Part shown: positions 1 through 8,708 of the stretch, in pieces | Layout: each line of letters begins with the position of its first letter | Position numbering within the stretch: position 1 is the first letter of the stretch | Assembly (NCBI RefSeq): GCF_003367905.1 | Contig: NZ_CP029462.1 | Location: 2,356,001 to 2,420,000, forward strand | Direction: 5' to 3' | Origin: Megasphaera stantonii | GTDB lineage: Bacteria > Bacillota > Negativicutes > Veillonellales > Megasphaeraceae | Length of the DNA: 64,000 nt | Translations under genes and position numbers: made by a program | Notes under the pieces: model-generated | Told to the model about the DNA's origin: nothing | What the model saw: the letters and a program-made list of their open reading frames with translations, nothing else | Database searches by the model: none

Positions 1-2
1 TC

Positions 3-506
3 AACGGATGGAGGATTCAGGATTTAAACTTACTTCATGTACCGTCCATTCGGAGAAATCCGGTAATATCAGATATGTTTGGCCGTATGCATTTTATGGA
101 TAGAAAGGGGAGCGGAATTCAGAGAATAATGAGCGCGTATGCTGCTTCTGAACGTCAACCCAAATTTTATTCCGAGGCTTCAGCTTTTTTTGTTGAACTG
201 CCTAATATGACGTATGATTCTGTAAAAACGCCTGATTCTGACAAGACTAACGATATAGCTGCTGCACGTCAAGAAGCTGATGGCGCGTCTGTTATTAAAG
301 AACGGCTGCAGCATGTATGTCATAAAAAGACCATTGATTCCGTCCTCTTGTTTTATAATGCTGAAAGAGCGAATCATTGGGGAAGGGCAGTGCTGCGAGA
401 AAGGCTAGGGATAAGTGATAGCGCCGTTTCGCGGATACTAAATATTTTATTAGAAAGACAGATTATTTGCAGAATGCGTCGAGGCCAATACAAATTTTTG
501 TGGTAA
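3..506 (+). CDS. ATP-binding regulator, C-terminal part (partial)
   Basis: The reading frame is open to the left edge, so this is the 3' end of a longer gene; the first Met at 75 lies inside the domain. The visible part has the signature of the C-terminal HATPase_c_4-type region of AlbA_2 (divergent AAA-4) proteins: an R-R-N-P-V-I segment, then F-x-x-M-D-R-K-G-S-G at the loop that normally closes the ATP site. After a polar linker comes a winged-helix-like end (about residues 115-165 of the visible part) with L-G-I-S-D-S-A-V-S-R-I-L as recognition helix. Family members are usually treated as transcriptional regulators; no target is known here. A 21-bp tandem repeat begins 12 bases after the stop, and a +1 shift near the T5 run at 495-499 would read into it. 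Function is by family only. Confidence 0.7.
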   Translation, partial: NGWRIQDLNLLHVPSIRRNPVISDMFGRMHFMDRKGSGIQRIMSAYAASERQPKFYSEASAFFVELPNMTYDSVKTPDSDKTNDIAAARQEADGASVIKERLQHVCHKKTIDSVLLFYNAERANHWGRAVLRERLGISDSAVSRILNILLERQIICRMRRGQYKFLW

Positions 507-517
507 CTCATGGACAC

Positions 518-659
518 TGAACAACACATTTAGTGTGCTGAACAACACATTTAGTGTGTTGAACAACACATTTAGTGTGCTGAACAACACATTTAGTGTG
601 TTGAACAACACATTTAGTGTGCTGAACAACACATTTAGTGTGTTAAACAATACTTTTGA
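518..659. repeat. 21-bp tandem repeat, six units plus a degenerate seventh
   Basis: Six units follow each other at 518, 539, 560, 581, 602 and 623, with a diverged seventh from 644. Each unit reads TGAACAACACATTTAGTGTG plus one base, and that last base strictly alternates C, T, C, T, C, T, giving a 42-bp higher-order period. In the T-type junction CAACACA and TGTGTTG form a 7-bp inverted repeat around TTTAG. The unit is seven codons long; one forward frame reads as repeated L-N-N-T-F-S-V. The array lies between the regulator gene and the DUF4422 gene, so it may be an operator or iteron array, or a recombination relic. Confidence 0.95.
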
Positions 660-679
660 AAAGAAAGGTAGACGTGCCG

Positions 680-1456
680 TTGAATATAAAAATTTTGATT
701 GCTGCCCATAAAAAATACTGGATGCCTGATGACGACGTATACTTGCCGATTCATGTTGGAGCAGCGGGAAAAGCCGATTTGGGCTATACAAGGGATGATA
801 CTGGTGATAATATAAGTGAGAAGAATCCAAACTTCTGCGAATTGACTGCCTTATATTGGGCTTGGAAAAATCTGGATGCAGACTATGTTGGATTGGTACA
901 CTACCGCCGCTATTTTTCCCATACCCAGTGGGCTATGACGACAGAGGCTAAGCGAAGGAATATTCTTCATGGTGACGATTTTCAGCGGCTTTTGCAGGCT
1001 GCACCGATCATCGTTCCTGGAAAGCGCAATTACGTTATCGAAACGACACAGAGCCAGTATGAACATGCCCACTATTCCGGCGATTTAAAGGCCGTCAAAG
1101 AATTGCTTCATCGTCAATGTCCGCAGTATGACCCGGCATTTGAGCTAGTAATGCAGCGGACATGGGGCCATCGGTTCAATATGTTTGTCATGCGCCGAGA
1201 CTACTATGACGCATATTGTTTTTGGCTGTTTAGATTGCTTTTTGAATTGGAAAAGCAGCTGGATATCAGCCAATACGATGCCTATCAGGCAAGGGTATAT
1301 GGTTTCCTTGCAGAACGCTTATTGGACGTATGGCTGGAAACCAATCATGTGTCCTACGTAGAGCAAAGGGTTTCTTTTTTGGAAAAGCAAAATTGGCTGA
1401 AAAAGGGTGGAAAATTTATACAACGAAAACTATACCATAGAAAGGTTGGAAAGTAA
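680..1456 (+). CDS. DUF4422 family glycosyltransferase
   Basis: DUF4422 proteins occur in capsule and exopolysaccharide clusters and are regarded as glycosyltransferases. The start shows A-A-H-K-K-Y-W-M-P, then D-T-G-D-N-I-S-x-K-N-P-N-F-C-E-L-T and W-A-W-K-N-L-D-A-D-Y-V-G-L-V-H-Y-R-R, all hallmarks of the family. Length is about 258 residues, as expected. A longer frame opens at a TTG at 656, but the TTG at 680 is preferred: AAAGGT at 664-669 is correctly spaced for it, and translation from there begins in the family style (M-N-I-K-I). It is the first gene of the AT-rich glycan island, and the ABC permease begins directly after its stop. The donor and acceptor sugars cannot be read from the sequence. 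Confidence 0.85.
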   Translation: MNIKILIAAHKKYWMPDDDVYLPIHVGAAGKADLGYTRDDTGDNISEKNPNFCELTALYWAWKNLDADYVGLVHYRRYFSHTQWAMTTEAKRRNILHGDDFQRLLQAAPIIVPGKRNYVIETTQSQYEHAHYSGDLKAVKELLHRQCPQYDPAFELVMQRTWGHRFNMFVMRRDYYDAYCFWLFRLLFELEKQLDISQYDAYQARVYGFLAERLLDVWLETNHVSYVEQRVSFLEKQNWLKKGGKFIQRKLYHRKVGK

Positions 1457-2233
1457 GTGAACAGCGATATATCACAGTTACATAAATATATCCCGCTGCT
1501 AAGAGAGCTAGTCGTGCGGGATTTAAAAATCAAATATAGACGATCTTTTTTAGGATACCTTTGGAGCTTGATGAATCCATTATTAATGATGTGGATTTTA
1601 ACTATTGTATTTTCTTATGTCTTTCGATTTGATATTCCTAATTATCCTTTATATTTAATCATAGGGCAAGTAGTATTTAATTTTGTTTCTGAATCTACAA
1701 CGGCATCTATGTACTCCATTGTAGGTAATGCGGCTTTGTTGAAAAAAGTGTATGTTCCTAAGCCGATTTTTCCGTTAGCTCGTGTGGCTTCTAGCTTCGT
1801 AACGATGTTATTTAGTATGGTTGCTATATTTATTGTCATGATTGCGACCGATGTTTCCTTGACGCCGACGTTGTTACTTTTGCCAATACCTTTATTTTTC
1901 CTTTTTATATTTTCTTTAGGAGTAAGCTTAATTGTATCGGCAGTTGCCGTATATTTGCGGGATATGTTTCATTTGTACAGCGTATTTACGACGGCTTGGT
2001 CTTTTTTGACGCCGATCTTTTATCCTATTTCTATTGTTCCAGATGATTTTCGATGGATGTTATTTTGGAATCCTTTATTTTATATCGTATCGTATTTTCG
2101 AGAAATCATATTAAATGATGCGGTGCCGACTCTTGACAGTACGATGGTGTGTTTTGAATTGAGTATCGGAACATTAATTTTAGGGATGTTAATATTTAAG
2201 AAGCTGCAAAATAAGTTTCTATTATATGTATAA
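1457..2233 (+). CDS. Polysaccharide ABC exporter, permease subunit
   Basis: An integral membrane subunit of an ABC-2 type exporter (Wzm/KpsM/TagG family) that moves lipid-linked glycan across the inner membrane. The N-terminus carries the family signature V-R-D-L-K-I-K-Y-R-R-S-F-L-G-Y-L-W-S followed by L-M-N-P, then about six hydrophobic segments over 258 residues. The start is GTG at 1457, one base after the DUF4422 stop. It is followed directly by the ATPase gene, so the two almost certainly form one transporter. Whether the cargo is O-antigen or capsule is not decided by the sequence; the galactofuranose and CDP-sugar genes downstream fit either. Confidence 0.9.
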   Translation: MNSDISQLHKYIPLLRELVVRDLKIKYRRSFLGYLWSLMNPLLMMWILTIVFSYVFRFDIPNYPLYLIIGQVVFNFVSESTTASMYSIVGNAALLKKVYVPKPIFPLARVASSFVTMLFSMVAIFIVMIATDVSLTPTLLLLPIPLFFLFIFSLGVSLIVSAVAVYLRDMFHLYSVFTTAWSFLTPIFYPISIVPDDFRWMLFWNPLFYIVSYFREIILNDAVPTLDSTMVCFELSIGTLILGMLIFKKLQNKFLLYV

Positions 2234-2248
2234 ATGGAGGCTGTACTA

Positions 2249-3001
2249 GTGAAAGATCAACCAATCGTCAGTGTCCAAAACGTATCTATGCGCTTTAATC
2301 TAGCGCAAGAACAATTTTCAGGACTAAAAGATTTATTAATTATGGCAACTAAAGGAAAATTAAAATTCCATGAATTTTATGCCTTGAAAGATATAAGCTT
2401 TGATATTAAGCGTGGTGAATCATGGGCGCTTATTGGGAAGAATGGCTGTGGAAAAAGTACGCTTTTAAAAGTCATATCGGGCATATACAAACCGACGAGT
2501 GGTAAGGTCATCGTTCGTGGGACGATTGCCCCCCTTATTGAATTAGGTGCCGGTTTTGATATGGAACTTACGGCACGGGAAAATATTTTTTTAAACGGAG
2601 CGGTACTAGGCCATAGCCGCAAGGTCATGGAACAGCACTTTGATGAAATTGTAGAGTTTTCAGAACTTAAAGATTTTATTGACGTGCCTATTAAAAACTT
2701 TTCTTCAGGAATGATTGCCCGTCTTGGCTTTTCGATTGCTACTATCGTCCGGGCAGATATTCTTATCATTGATGAGATTTTAGCTGTTGGTGATTATGCT
2801 TTTCAACAAAAATGTTATAAGCGAATGGAAGATTTGATGGCTAATGGAACCACAGTAATTTTTGTTTCACATGATGATGGACAAGTACGAAAAATGTGTG
2901 ATCATGCAGTATGGTTAAATAAAGGTAAAGTACAAATGATTGGAATTGCTGATAGTATTTGTGATGAATATAATGCAAGTATAAAGGATGGGAGTATGTA
3001 G
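2249..3001 (+). CDS. Polysaccharide ABC exporter, ATP-binding subunit
   Basis: ATPase partner of the preceding permease (Wzt/KpsT/TagH family). From the chosen start the Walker A G-K-N-G-C-G-K-S-T lies at residues 63-71, the signature N-F-S-S-G-M near 150, the Walker B I-L-I-I-D-E near 172, and an H-loop V-S-H-D follows. At 250 residues it lacks the C-terminal glycan-binding extension of long Wzt proteins, so chain recognition, if any, is elsewhere. An ATG at 2234 is in frame, but GGAGG at 2236-2240 sits correctly for GTG 2249, which is preferred. The end overlaps or nearly touches the next glycosyltransferase gene. Confidence 0.92.
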   Translation: MKDQPIVSVQNVSMRFNLAQEQFSGLKDLLIMATKGKLKFHEFYALKDISFDIKRGESWALIGKNGCGKSTLLKVISGIYKPTSGKVIVRGTIAPLIELGAGFDMELTARENIFLNGAVLGHSRKVMEQHFDEIVEFSELKDFIDVPIKNFSSGMIARLGFSIATIVRADILIIDEILAVGDYAFQQKCYKRMEDLMANGTTVIFVSHDDGQVRKMCDHAVWLNKGKVQMIGIADSICDEYNASIKDGSM

Positions 3002-3008
3002 AGTAGTT

Positions 3009-3920
3009 ATGAATCGGGTTGCAGCTGTTATCGTAACATATAATAGAATTTCCCTGTTAAAAGAATGTATAAAAAATCTACTTATGCAGACTGTCTCTTG
3101 TGATATTTTAATCGTAGATAATAATTCTAATGATGGTACGCAACAATATATTGAAGATGCATATGAGAATTTTGAACAAGTGTTGTATAGAAATATGGGT
3201 AGCAATCTTGGTGGTGCTGGCGGATTTAATTATGGAATGAGGTGGGCTGTTGAAAAGGGATATAGTTTTGTATGGGTGATGGATGATGACTGTATTCCTA
3301 AAAAAGATGCACTTCAGCATTTTCTTGAATTTGAAAAAAAAAATACGAATGCATATGGATATCTGTCGAGTAAAGTTTTATGGAAAGATCATTCGATTTG
3401 TAAAATGAATGTTCAACGAAAAACAATGTACAGAGCTGTGCACGATTTTGAGAGTGATTATGTTCCAATTGTAATGGCATCTTTTGTTTCTCTTTTTATA
3501 CCAGCGAAAATTATAAAAGAGGTTGGATTACCTATTAAAGAATTTTTTATTTGGACTGATGACTGGGAATTTACTAGAAGAATTTCTTTAAAATATAAGT
3601 GTTATTTATTGAATAATAGTGTTGTAATGCATAAATCAATAAATAATGTGGGGGCCAGTATTGTGTATGCTCCTACAAATCAATTATTTAGGTTTAATTA
3701 TCTTTATAGAAATGATATTTATTTATATAGAAGAGAAGGCTTTAATGGTTGGATATATGAAGGTATTAGATTACTGTTTCATATAATTAGAGTTTTGATT
3801 TTCTCGAAAGATAGCAAAGCTAAGAGAATAAAAGCTATTATTTACAATTCATTTAGAGGAATACTGTTTAAGCCATTCGTTGAAAAAGTAAATAAAGATG
3901 ACAGTGTCAATGGAGGATGA
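3009..3920 (+). CDS. GT2 glycosyltransferase, galactofuranosyltransferase-like
   Basis: A GT-A fold family 2 transferase. The N-terminus V-A-A-V-I-V-T-Y-N-R and I-V-D-N-N-S-N-D-G-T are standard. The segment N-L-G-G-A-G-G-F-N-Y-G followed by V-M-D-D-D-C is typical of the GlfT2-like branch that uses UDP-galactofuranose, which agrees with the UDP-galactopyranose mutase gene at 12825. Two starts compete: ATG 2988, overlapping the ATPase gene, and ATG 3009, preceded by GGGAG at 2991-2995; 3009 gives a typical family N-terminus. Acceptor specificity is unknown; Galf transfer is an inference from motif and context. Confidence 0.8.
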   Translation: MNRVAAVIVTYNRISLLKECIKNLLMQTVSCDILIVDNNSNDGTQQYIEDAYENFEQVLYRNMGSNLGGAGGFNYGMRWAVEKGYSFVWVMDDDCIPKKDALQHFLEFEKKNTNAYGYLSSKVLWKDHSICKMNVQRKTMYRAVHDFESDYVPIVMASFVSLFIPAKIIKEVGLPIKEFFIWTDDWEFTRRISLKYKCYLLNNSVVMHKSINNVGASIVYAPTNQLFRFNYLYRNDIYLYRREGFNGWIYEGIRLLFHIIRVLIFSKDSKAKRIKAIIYNSFRGILFKPFVEKVNKDDSVNGG

Positions 3921-3921
3921 A

Positions 3922-4914
3922 ATGATAACTGTAATTATTCCTACTAATAGATTCGAGTGTTTGAAGGTAATATTTGAAAAGTGCATTAATTTATATAAAG
4001 GAACTTTATTTAAATTTGCAGTACATGATAGTAGTGAAGACAATGATATTAAAAACTTATGTTTACAATATTGCAAAACAAAGAAATGTAATTTGCAGTA
4101 TTATCAATATAATCCCTCTTTATCTGTTGACATTAAAGCGATAAATGCTATAAAAACGATTAACTCTGATTATTTTTGGCTTTTTGGAGATGGTAATTTA
4201 GTCAACTTTAATGAGATGGAGCAATTGTTAATTTCTAATGATTTTATGCGATATGATGTTTTAAATATAGATACTTTAGATCGTAGAGGCTATTTAGGGC
4301 AAGATAAGGAAAAATGTGCAAATTATATATATGCATATGAAAAACCTGTAGAGTATGCAAGAAAATATTTTTCTAGATTAACTTATTGGGGTTCTGCTAT
4401 TATTAGGACTAAATATTATAATTGTATATTTTCTGAAAATATAATTGATAAATATGTTGATAATCAAATACCTTGGTGGATTGCATGTTCAATTTTTGAA
4501 GCTATTGCATATTGGAATGAAAAGAATATTAGATCTATTTTGGGCGTGGTTTATACTGATTGTATTTCATATAATCCAGCTAAAAAAGATCATTGGTGGA
4601 CACAAGATGAAAAATATTACTTTTATGTATTCACTAAATTTAATCAAGGAATAAATTTATTACCTAAGATATATAGTTCAGAAAGAAAAACAATAATCTG
4701 TTTTTTTAGAAATGATGCATTGGTTAGCAATAGCTATTTATTATATTTGCGTAGTATAGGGACTCTTAATAGAATCTTTGTAAAAAAGTATAAAAGTGAA
4801 ATAGTAGTAGTAGATGGATTTTATTATAAAATGCTATTTTTTTGCTGTATTCCACAAACGATAGCGGTTATTGGAAATAGATTAAAATACATAATAAAAA
4901 AATTTTTTAGTTAA
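3922..4914 (+). CDS. Glycosyltransferase, GT2-like
   Basis: About 330 residues, beginning M-I-T-V-I-I-P-T-N-R, a family 2 N-terminus. The metal-binding region reads W-L-F-G-D-G-N, a variant of D-x-D seen in some GT2 proteins, and the protein ends in a hydrophobic, basic tail. The start ATG 3922 is chosen because GGAGG at 3912-3916, inside the end of the preceding gene, fits it; a longer frame from 3898 would overlap that gene more. The codon use is very AT-rich, like its neighbours. The sugar specificity cannot be told. Confidence 0.75.
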   Translation: MITVIIPTNRFECLKVIFEKCINLYKGTLFKFAVHDSSEDNDIKNLCLQYCKTKKCNLQYYQYNPSLSVDIKAINAIKTINSDYFWLFGDGNLVNFNEMEQLLISNDFMRYDVLNIDTLDRRGYLGQDKEKCANYIYAYEKPVEYARKYFSRLTYWGSAIIRTKYYNCIFSENIIDKYVDNQIPWWIACSIFEAIAYWNEKNIRSILGVVYTDCISYNPAKKDHWWTQDEKYYFYVFTKFNQGINLLPKIYSSERKTIICFFRNDALVSNSYLLYLRSIGTLNRIFVKKYKSEIVVVDGFYYKMLFFCCIPQTIAVIGNRLKYIIKKFFS

Positions 4915-5047
4915 ATGTAAATTGTTTATGAAAGGAGATCAGTAATGAAAGTTGTTCTTTTAGCAGGAGGTTTTGGAACTCGTATTTCAGAGGAAAGCCA
5001 GTTTAAACCTAAACCTATGATTGAAATTGGAGGCATGCCTATTTTAT

Positions 5048-6149
5048 GGGGCGAATTGTCAAGCTAAGTGCAACTTTTTAGAGTAATGTACTTCGTATGG
5101 CGTTTTGTATCCTAAACATTTTCGGGGACGGCGATTTAGTTCTGCAAAAACAGCTTGCACATAGGCTTCTGGAACGAGTGTGATGTCCGTCCCTTTCGGG
5201 AAATACTCTCGGACTAGGCCATTGGTATTTTCGTTGCTTCCCCGCTGCCAGGGCTGATGCGGCGGCGGGAAATAAAACGGCACGCCGTTCAAGGCCTCCG
5301 TGACAGCGGCATGATGGGCGAACTCTTTTCCTCTGTCCGGCGTAAGGCTTTTTACAGGTTGCCCTTGCAGTACCTGAAGCAATACCGTATTGACGGCTTG
5401 TGCTGTCTTTTTGGCTGCTTTGCCTCCTACCAGATACCGGCTCTTTCTATCTACCAACGTAACCAGACAGGCTTTTCCTGTCTTTCCTGCTATGGTATCA
5501 CATTCCCAATGTCCTCGCCGGGAGCGGTTAGCGGCTCCTGCTGGCCGTTCCGAAATATCGTGAGAGATGGGAATAGAACCCCGTCGTTCCTGATATTGCC
5601 GGGTATGCCGGGATTTTCCATGATGCCGCAAGCGGCGGACCGCACCGCGGGACCCATGGGAGGACGACGTTTCATCAAACATACCGGCATATATGGCGCG
5701 GTAAATCGTTGCATAGCTAAGGAGTGCCTTCTGATGTTCCAGCTGCAAGCGTCCGGCAATTTCTTCTGGGGACCAATGATGCACCAGGAAGAGATTTTTA
5801 ACCAATGCGAATAGCTCGGCATTCTCTAACCGCTTGTGAGGCTTGCATGCCTTACGGCGGCGGGCATACTGTTGTTGTGCGGTGATGGGCAGATACTTGC
5901 CGTTCACTGTATTTCTGCGTAGTTCCCGTGAGATCGTGGATTTATCTCGGCCGAGGGCCGCCGCAATTCGAGAGATAGAATAGGACTGCGCGCGAAAAAA
6001 GAGTAGATTTTCTCGTTCAGATAGAGTAAGATGATGATAGTGGCACATAGGTTTCCTCCGAGATATAGATTTTGTTTGGTAGCATTATTATATCAGAAAC
6101 CTATGTGTCATTTTTTATAGGTGTTGCACTTGTATTGTAAATTCGCCGG
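5048..6149 (-). mobile_element. IS30-family insertion sequence, copy 1, inside rfbF
   Basis: The element spans 5050-6147 (1098 bp). Its ends begin GGCGAATT on both strands and share GTGCAAC at the inner side, giving imperfect 25-bp terminal inverted repeats. It is flanked by the 2-bp duplication GG (5048-5049 and 6148-6149). Copies 2 and 3 in this window encode the same transposase, residue for residue, so spread is recent. The right end may form a hybrid promoter with flanking DNA: TTGTAT at 6130-6135 and TATTAT at 6152-6157, spaced by 16 bases, pointing into the rest of the cluster. Confidence 0.97.
5059..6048 (-). CDS. IS30-family transposase, copy 1
   Basis: A 329-residue DDE transposase. 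The N-terminus holds the IS30 helix-turn-helix with [19 protein letters not shown]. The catalytic acidic residues lie in [17 protein letters not shown] and [12 protein letters not shown]. It fills nearly the whole element, ending nine bases from the left terminus side. The same protein is encoded at 14530 and 31990. Confidence 0.97.
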   Translation of the reverse strand: MCHYHHLTLSERENLLFFRAQSYSISRIAAALGRDKSTISRELRRNTVNGKYLPITAQQQYARRRKACKPHKRLENAELFALVKNLFLVHHWSPEEIAGRLQLEHQKALLSYATIYRAIYAGMFDETSSSHGSRGAVRRLRHHGKSRHTRQYQERRGSIPISHDISERPAGAANRSRRGHWECDTIAGKTGKACLVTLVDRKSRYLVGGKAAKKTAQAVNTVLLQVLQGQPVKSLTPDRGKEFAHHAAVTEALNGVPFYFPPPHQPWQRGSNENTNGLVREYFPKGTDITLVPEAYVQAVFAELNRRPRKCLGYKTPYEVHYSKKLHLA

Positions 6150-6824
6150 CATATTATGAAAGGATATACTTTTTATGGATTTACAGAATTTATTATTTGC
6201 GCTGGCTATAAACAGCACTATATAAAAGAATGGTTTGCAGATTATTTTTTACATACTTCTGATATTACATTTGATTTTACAGAAGGGAACAGAATGATTG
6301 TTCATGATAAGCATTGTGAGCCATGGAAGGTAACTGTAGTAGATACGGGATTGACAACAATGACTGGAGGGAGAATAAAACGGATTCAATCATATATTGG
6401 AAATGAAACATTTATGATGACGTATGGAGATGGAGTTTGTGATGTGAATATAAAAGAGTTGTTGAAATTTCATAAAAAATGGGGGAAAATTGCAACATTG
6501 ACTGCAGTACAATTAGAACAATCTAAAGGTGTTTTAAATGTAGATTCAGATAATGCTGTACGTTCCTTTAGAGAGAAATCAGTTAGAGATAGTGCTCTTA
6601 TTAATGCAGGATTTATGGTGCTAGAGCCCCAGATATTTAATTATCTCGATGGTGATAACTGCATTTTTGAAAGAACACCACTTGAAAAGTTAGCTAAAGA
6701 AGGGCAATTGATGAGCTATACCCATAAAGGTTTTTGGCAATGTATGGACACCAAGCGCGAAAAAGATGAATTAGAAAAAATATGGGCATCTGGGGGTGCT
6801 CCTTGGAAAGTGTGGGAAGATTAA

Positions 6825-7889
6825 ATGCGTGAATTTGATGTATGTTTTTATAAAGATAAAAAGGTTTTTGTTACAGGACATACGGGATTTAAAGGATCTT
6901 GGTTATGTAAAATTTTATCAAATCTCGGAGCGAAAGTAACTGGATTTTCATTAGTTCCACCAACAAATCCATCTCTGTATGAACTTGCAGAAATTGATAA
7001 AGACGTTTATTCTGTCATTGGTGATATTAGAGATTATACATCTTTGAAGAGGGCTTTTGATGAAGCAAATCCTGAAATTGTATTTCATTTAGCTGCTCAA
7101 CCTCTTGTTAGAGAAAGCTATAAAAATCCTGTCTATACATACGAGACGAATGTAATGGGAACAGTCAATATTCTAGAATGCATTCGAACAAGCGGTTCTG
7201 TAAAATCATTTTTAAATATTACTACAGATAAAGTGTACTTAAATAAGGAATGGGAATGGGGATATAGGGAAAACGAGGAATTGGATGGATTTGATCCTTA
7301 TTCTAACTCTAAGTCTTGCAGTGAATTAGTTACTCATTCTTACGTAAATAGTTTCTTTTCTGATAGTAATATTGCAATATCTACAGCTCGGGCAGGCAAT
7401 GTTATTGGTGGAGGAGATTTTGCAATGGATCGAATTATTCCAGATTGTGTTCGAGCTGCTAGTAAAAATAAAGATATTATAGTACGAAATCCTTACTCAA
7501 CCCGGCCTTATCAGCATGTGTTGGAACCTCTATATGCTTATTTAATGATTGCTGCTAAACAGTATGAAGACATTCAGTTTTCAGGATATTATAATGTTGG
7601 ACCAAATGATGTTGATTGTTTTCGAACTGGGCAATTAGTTGATTTATTTGTGAAATATTGGGGAAATGACATTAAATGGATTAATAAATTTGATGGCGGT
7701 CCACATGAGGCTAACTTTTTAAAATTAGATTGTTCTAAATTAAAAAAAACTTTTGGTTGGAGCCCGCGATGGAACTTAGAAAGAGCTATTGAAATGACAG
7801 TTGTATGGAGTAAATGTTGGATTAATAAAGAGGATATAAGAACTTGTATGGATAAACAAATAGAATTATTTTTTAATCAAAATTTATAA
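6825..7889 (+). CDS. rfbG: CDP-glucose 4,6-dehydratase
   Basis: Converts CDP-glucose to CDP-4-dehydro-6-deoxyglucose, the branch point to 3,6-dideoxy and branched hexoses. It is an extended short-chain dehydrogenase of 354 residues: the NAD motif G-H-T-G-F-K-G lies at residues 18-24 (the H-T-G-F-K-G-S-W form is characteristic of RfbG), and the catalytic Y-S-N-S-K is near residue 159, with T-T-D-K-V-Y before it. It starts immediately after the rfbF stop. Because rfbF is broken, CDP-glucose would have to come from elsewhere. No rfbH (3-dehydrase) is seen; instead a transketolase pair follows. Confidence 0.95.
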   Translation: MREFDVCFYKDKKVFVTGHTGFKGSWLCKILSNLGAKVTGFSLVPPTNPSLYELAEIDKDVYSVIGDIRDYTSLKRAFDEANPEIVFHLAAQPLVRESYKNPVYTYETNVMGTVNILECIRTSGSVKSFLNITTDKVYLNKEWEWGYRENEELDGFDPYSNSKSCSELVTHSYVNSFFSDSNIAISTARAGNVIGGGDFAMDRIIPDCVRAASKNKDIIVRNPYSTRPYQHVLEPLYAYLMIAAKQYEDIQFSGYYNVGPNDVDCFRTGQLVDLFVKYWGNDIKWINKFDGGPHEANFLKLDCSKLKKTFGWSPRWNLERAIEMTVVWSKCWINKEDIRTCMDKQIELFFNQNL

Positions 7890-7902
7890 AAGGAGTAATG
7901 TT

Positions 7903-8703
7903 ATGACAAGCGAAGAATTAGCAAAAAGAATACGTTTTCATGCTATTAAAATGGTTAACCATGCACATGCTTCTCATATAGGGGGAATATTGTCTTGTGC
8001 GGACATAGTTGCTGTTTTATACAGTGAGATAGCTAGAATTTATCCGCATGATCCTGAAAATGAAAGCAGAGATCGTATTATTTTAAGCAAGGGACATAAT
8101 GGAGTAGCAATATATGCAGCTTTAGCAGAATGTGGTTTCTTTAATAAAGAGTTGTTGAAAACGTATGGTGATAATGGCAGTTGTTTTTCTTGTCATATTT
8201 CACATAGGCATGTTCCAGGAGTAGAAATTTCTACTGGCAGTCTTGGTCAAGGTGTGGGTGTTGCTTGTGGAATGGCATTAAATGGAAAATTAAAGCACAG
8301 ATCTTATCAAGTTTATGCTATTGTAGGAGATGGGGAATGTAATGAAGGAGCAATTTGGGAAATGGCTTCATTTGCTTCTCATCAGTGTTTAGATAATTTT
8401 ACTGTAATTGTAGATAGAAATCGTATGCAGGCTATGGGGTGGTGTGAAGATGTTCTTAAAATGGAACCTTTTCAAGAAAAGTGGAGAGCTTTTGGTTGGC
8501 ATGTAGTAAACGTTATAGATGGCAATAATCATAAAGAATTAAAAAGGGCATTTAGTCAAAAATCCAATAATAATAAACCGCGAGTAATTATTGCTAATAC
8601 TGTGAAAGGAAAAGGTATTTCATTTATGGAAAATCAACTTTTGTGGCATTATCGAGATCCACAGGGAGAAGATTATTTTAATGCATTAAAAGAATTGGAG
8701 TGA
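7903..8703 (+). CDS. Transketolase-like, N-terminal (ThDP-binding) subunit
   Basis: The pyrophosphate-binding half of a split transketolase, 266 residues. Visible features are H-A-S-H-I-G-G near residue 25, S-K-G-H-N near 65, S-T-G-S-L-G-Q-G near 110, and the ThDP motif G-D-G-E-C-N-E-G with V-D-R-N about 25 residues later. A clear AGGAG precedes ATG 7903. The partner half follows at once. Placement inside a CDP-sugar block, rather than beside pentose-phosphate genes, suggests a two-carbon transfer to a keto-sugar nucleotide and not central metabolism; that is inference. Confidence 0.9.
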   Translation: MTSEELAKRIRFHAIKMVNHAHASHIGGILSCADIVAVLYSEIARIYPHDPENESRDRIILSKGHNGVAIYAALAECGFFNKELLKTYGDNGSCFSCHISHRHVPGVEISTGSLGQGVGVACGMALNGKLKHRSYQVYAIVGDGECNEGAIWEMASFASHQCLDNFTVIVDRNRMQAMGWCEDVLKMEPFQEKWRAFGWHVVNVIDGNNHKELKRAFSQKSNNNKPRVIIANTVKGKGISFMENQLLWHYRDPQGEDYFNALKELE

Positions 8704-8708
8704 AATAA

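Larger units (their letters stand above)
4945..6824 (+). pseudogene. rfbF: rfbF (glucose-1-phosphate cytidylyltransferase), split by IS30
   Basis: The enzyme makes CDP-glucose from CTP and glucose-1-phosphate. Codons 1-35, starting at ATG 4945 with AAAGGAG upstream, encode the nucleotide-binding start (L-A-G-G-F-G-T-R-I, then [10 protein letters not shown]). The frame stops at a 1098-bp IS30 element and resumes at 6148 with H-I-M-K-G-Y and the rest of the enzyme (Y-K-Q-H-Y-I-K-E-W-F, T-V-V-D-T-G, T-Y-G-D-G-V). Removing the element and one copy of its GG target duplication restores one continuous frame. The free-standing 3' part (222 residues from ATG 6156) lacks the catalytic loop and should be inactive. 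Neighbouring rfbG depends on its product. Confidence 0.95.

Noticed and set aside
518-659. Tandem repeat as a CRISPR array
   Set aside because: Units are directly adjacent with no spacers, and no cas gene is near.
5257-5814. 185-residue frame antisense to the IS30 transposase (also at 14764 and 32188)
   Set aside because: It is an exact shadow of the transposase, present in all three copies, with no ribosome site.
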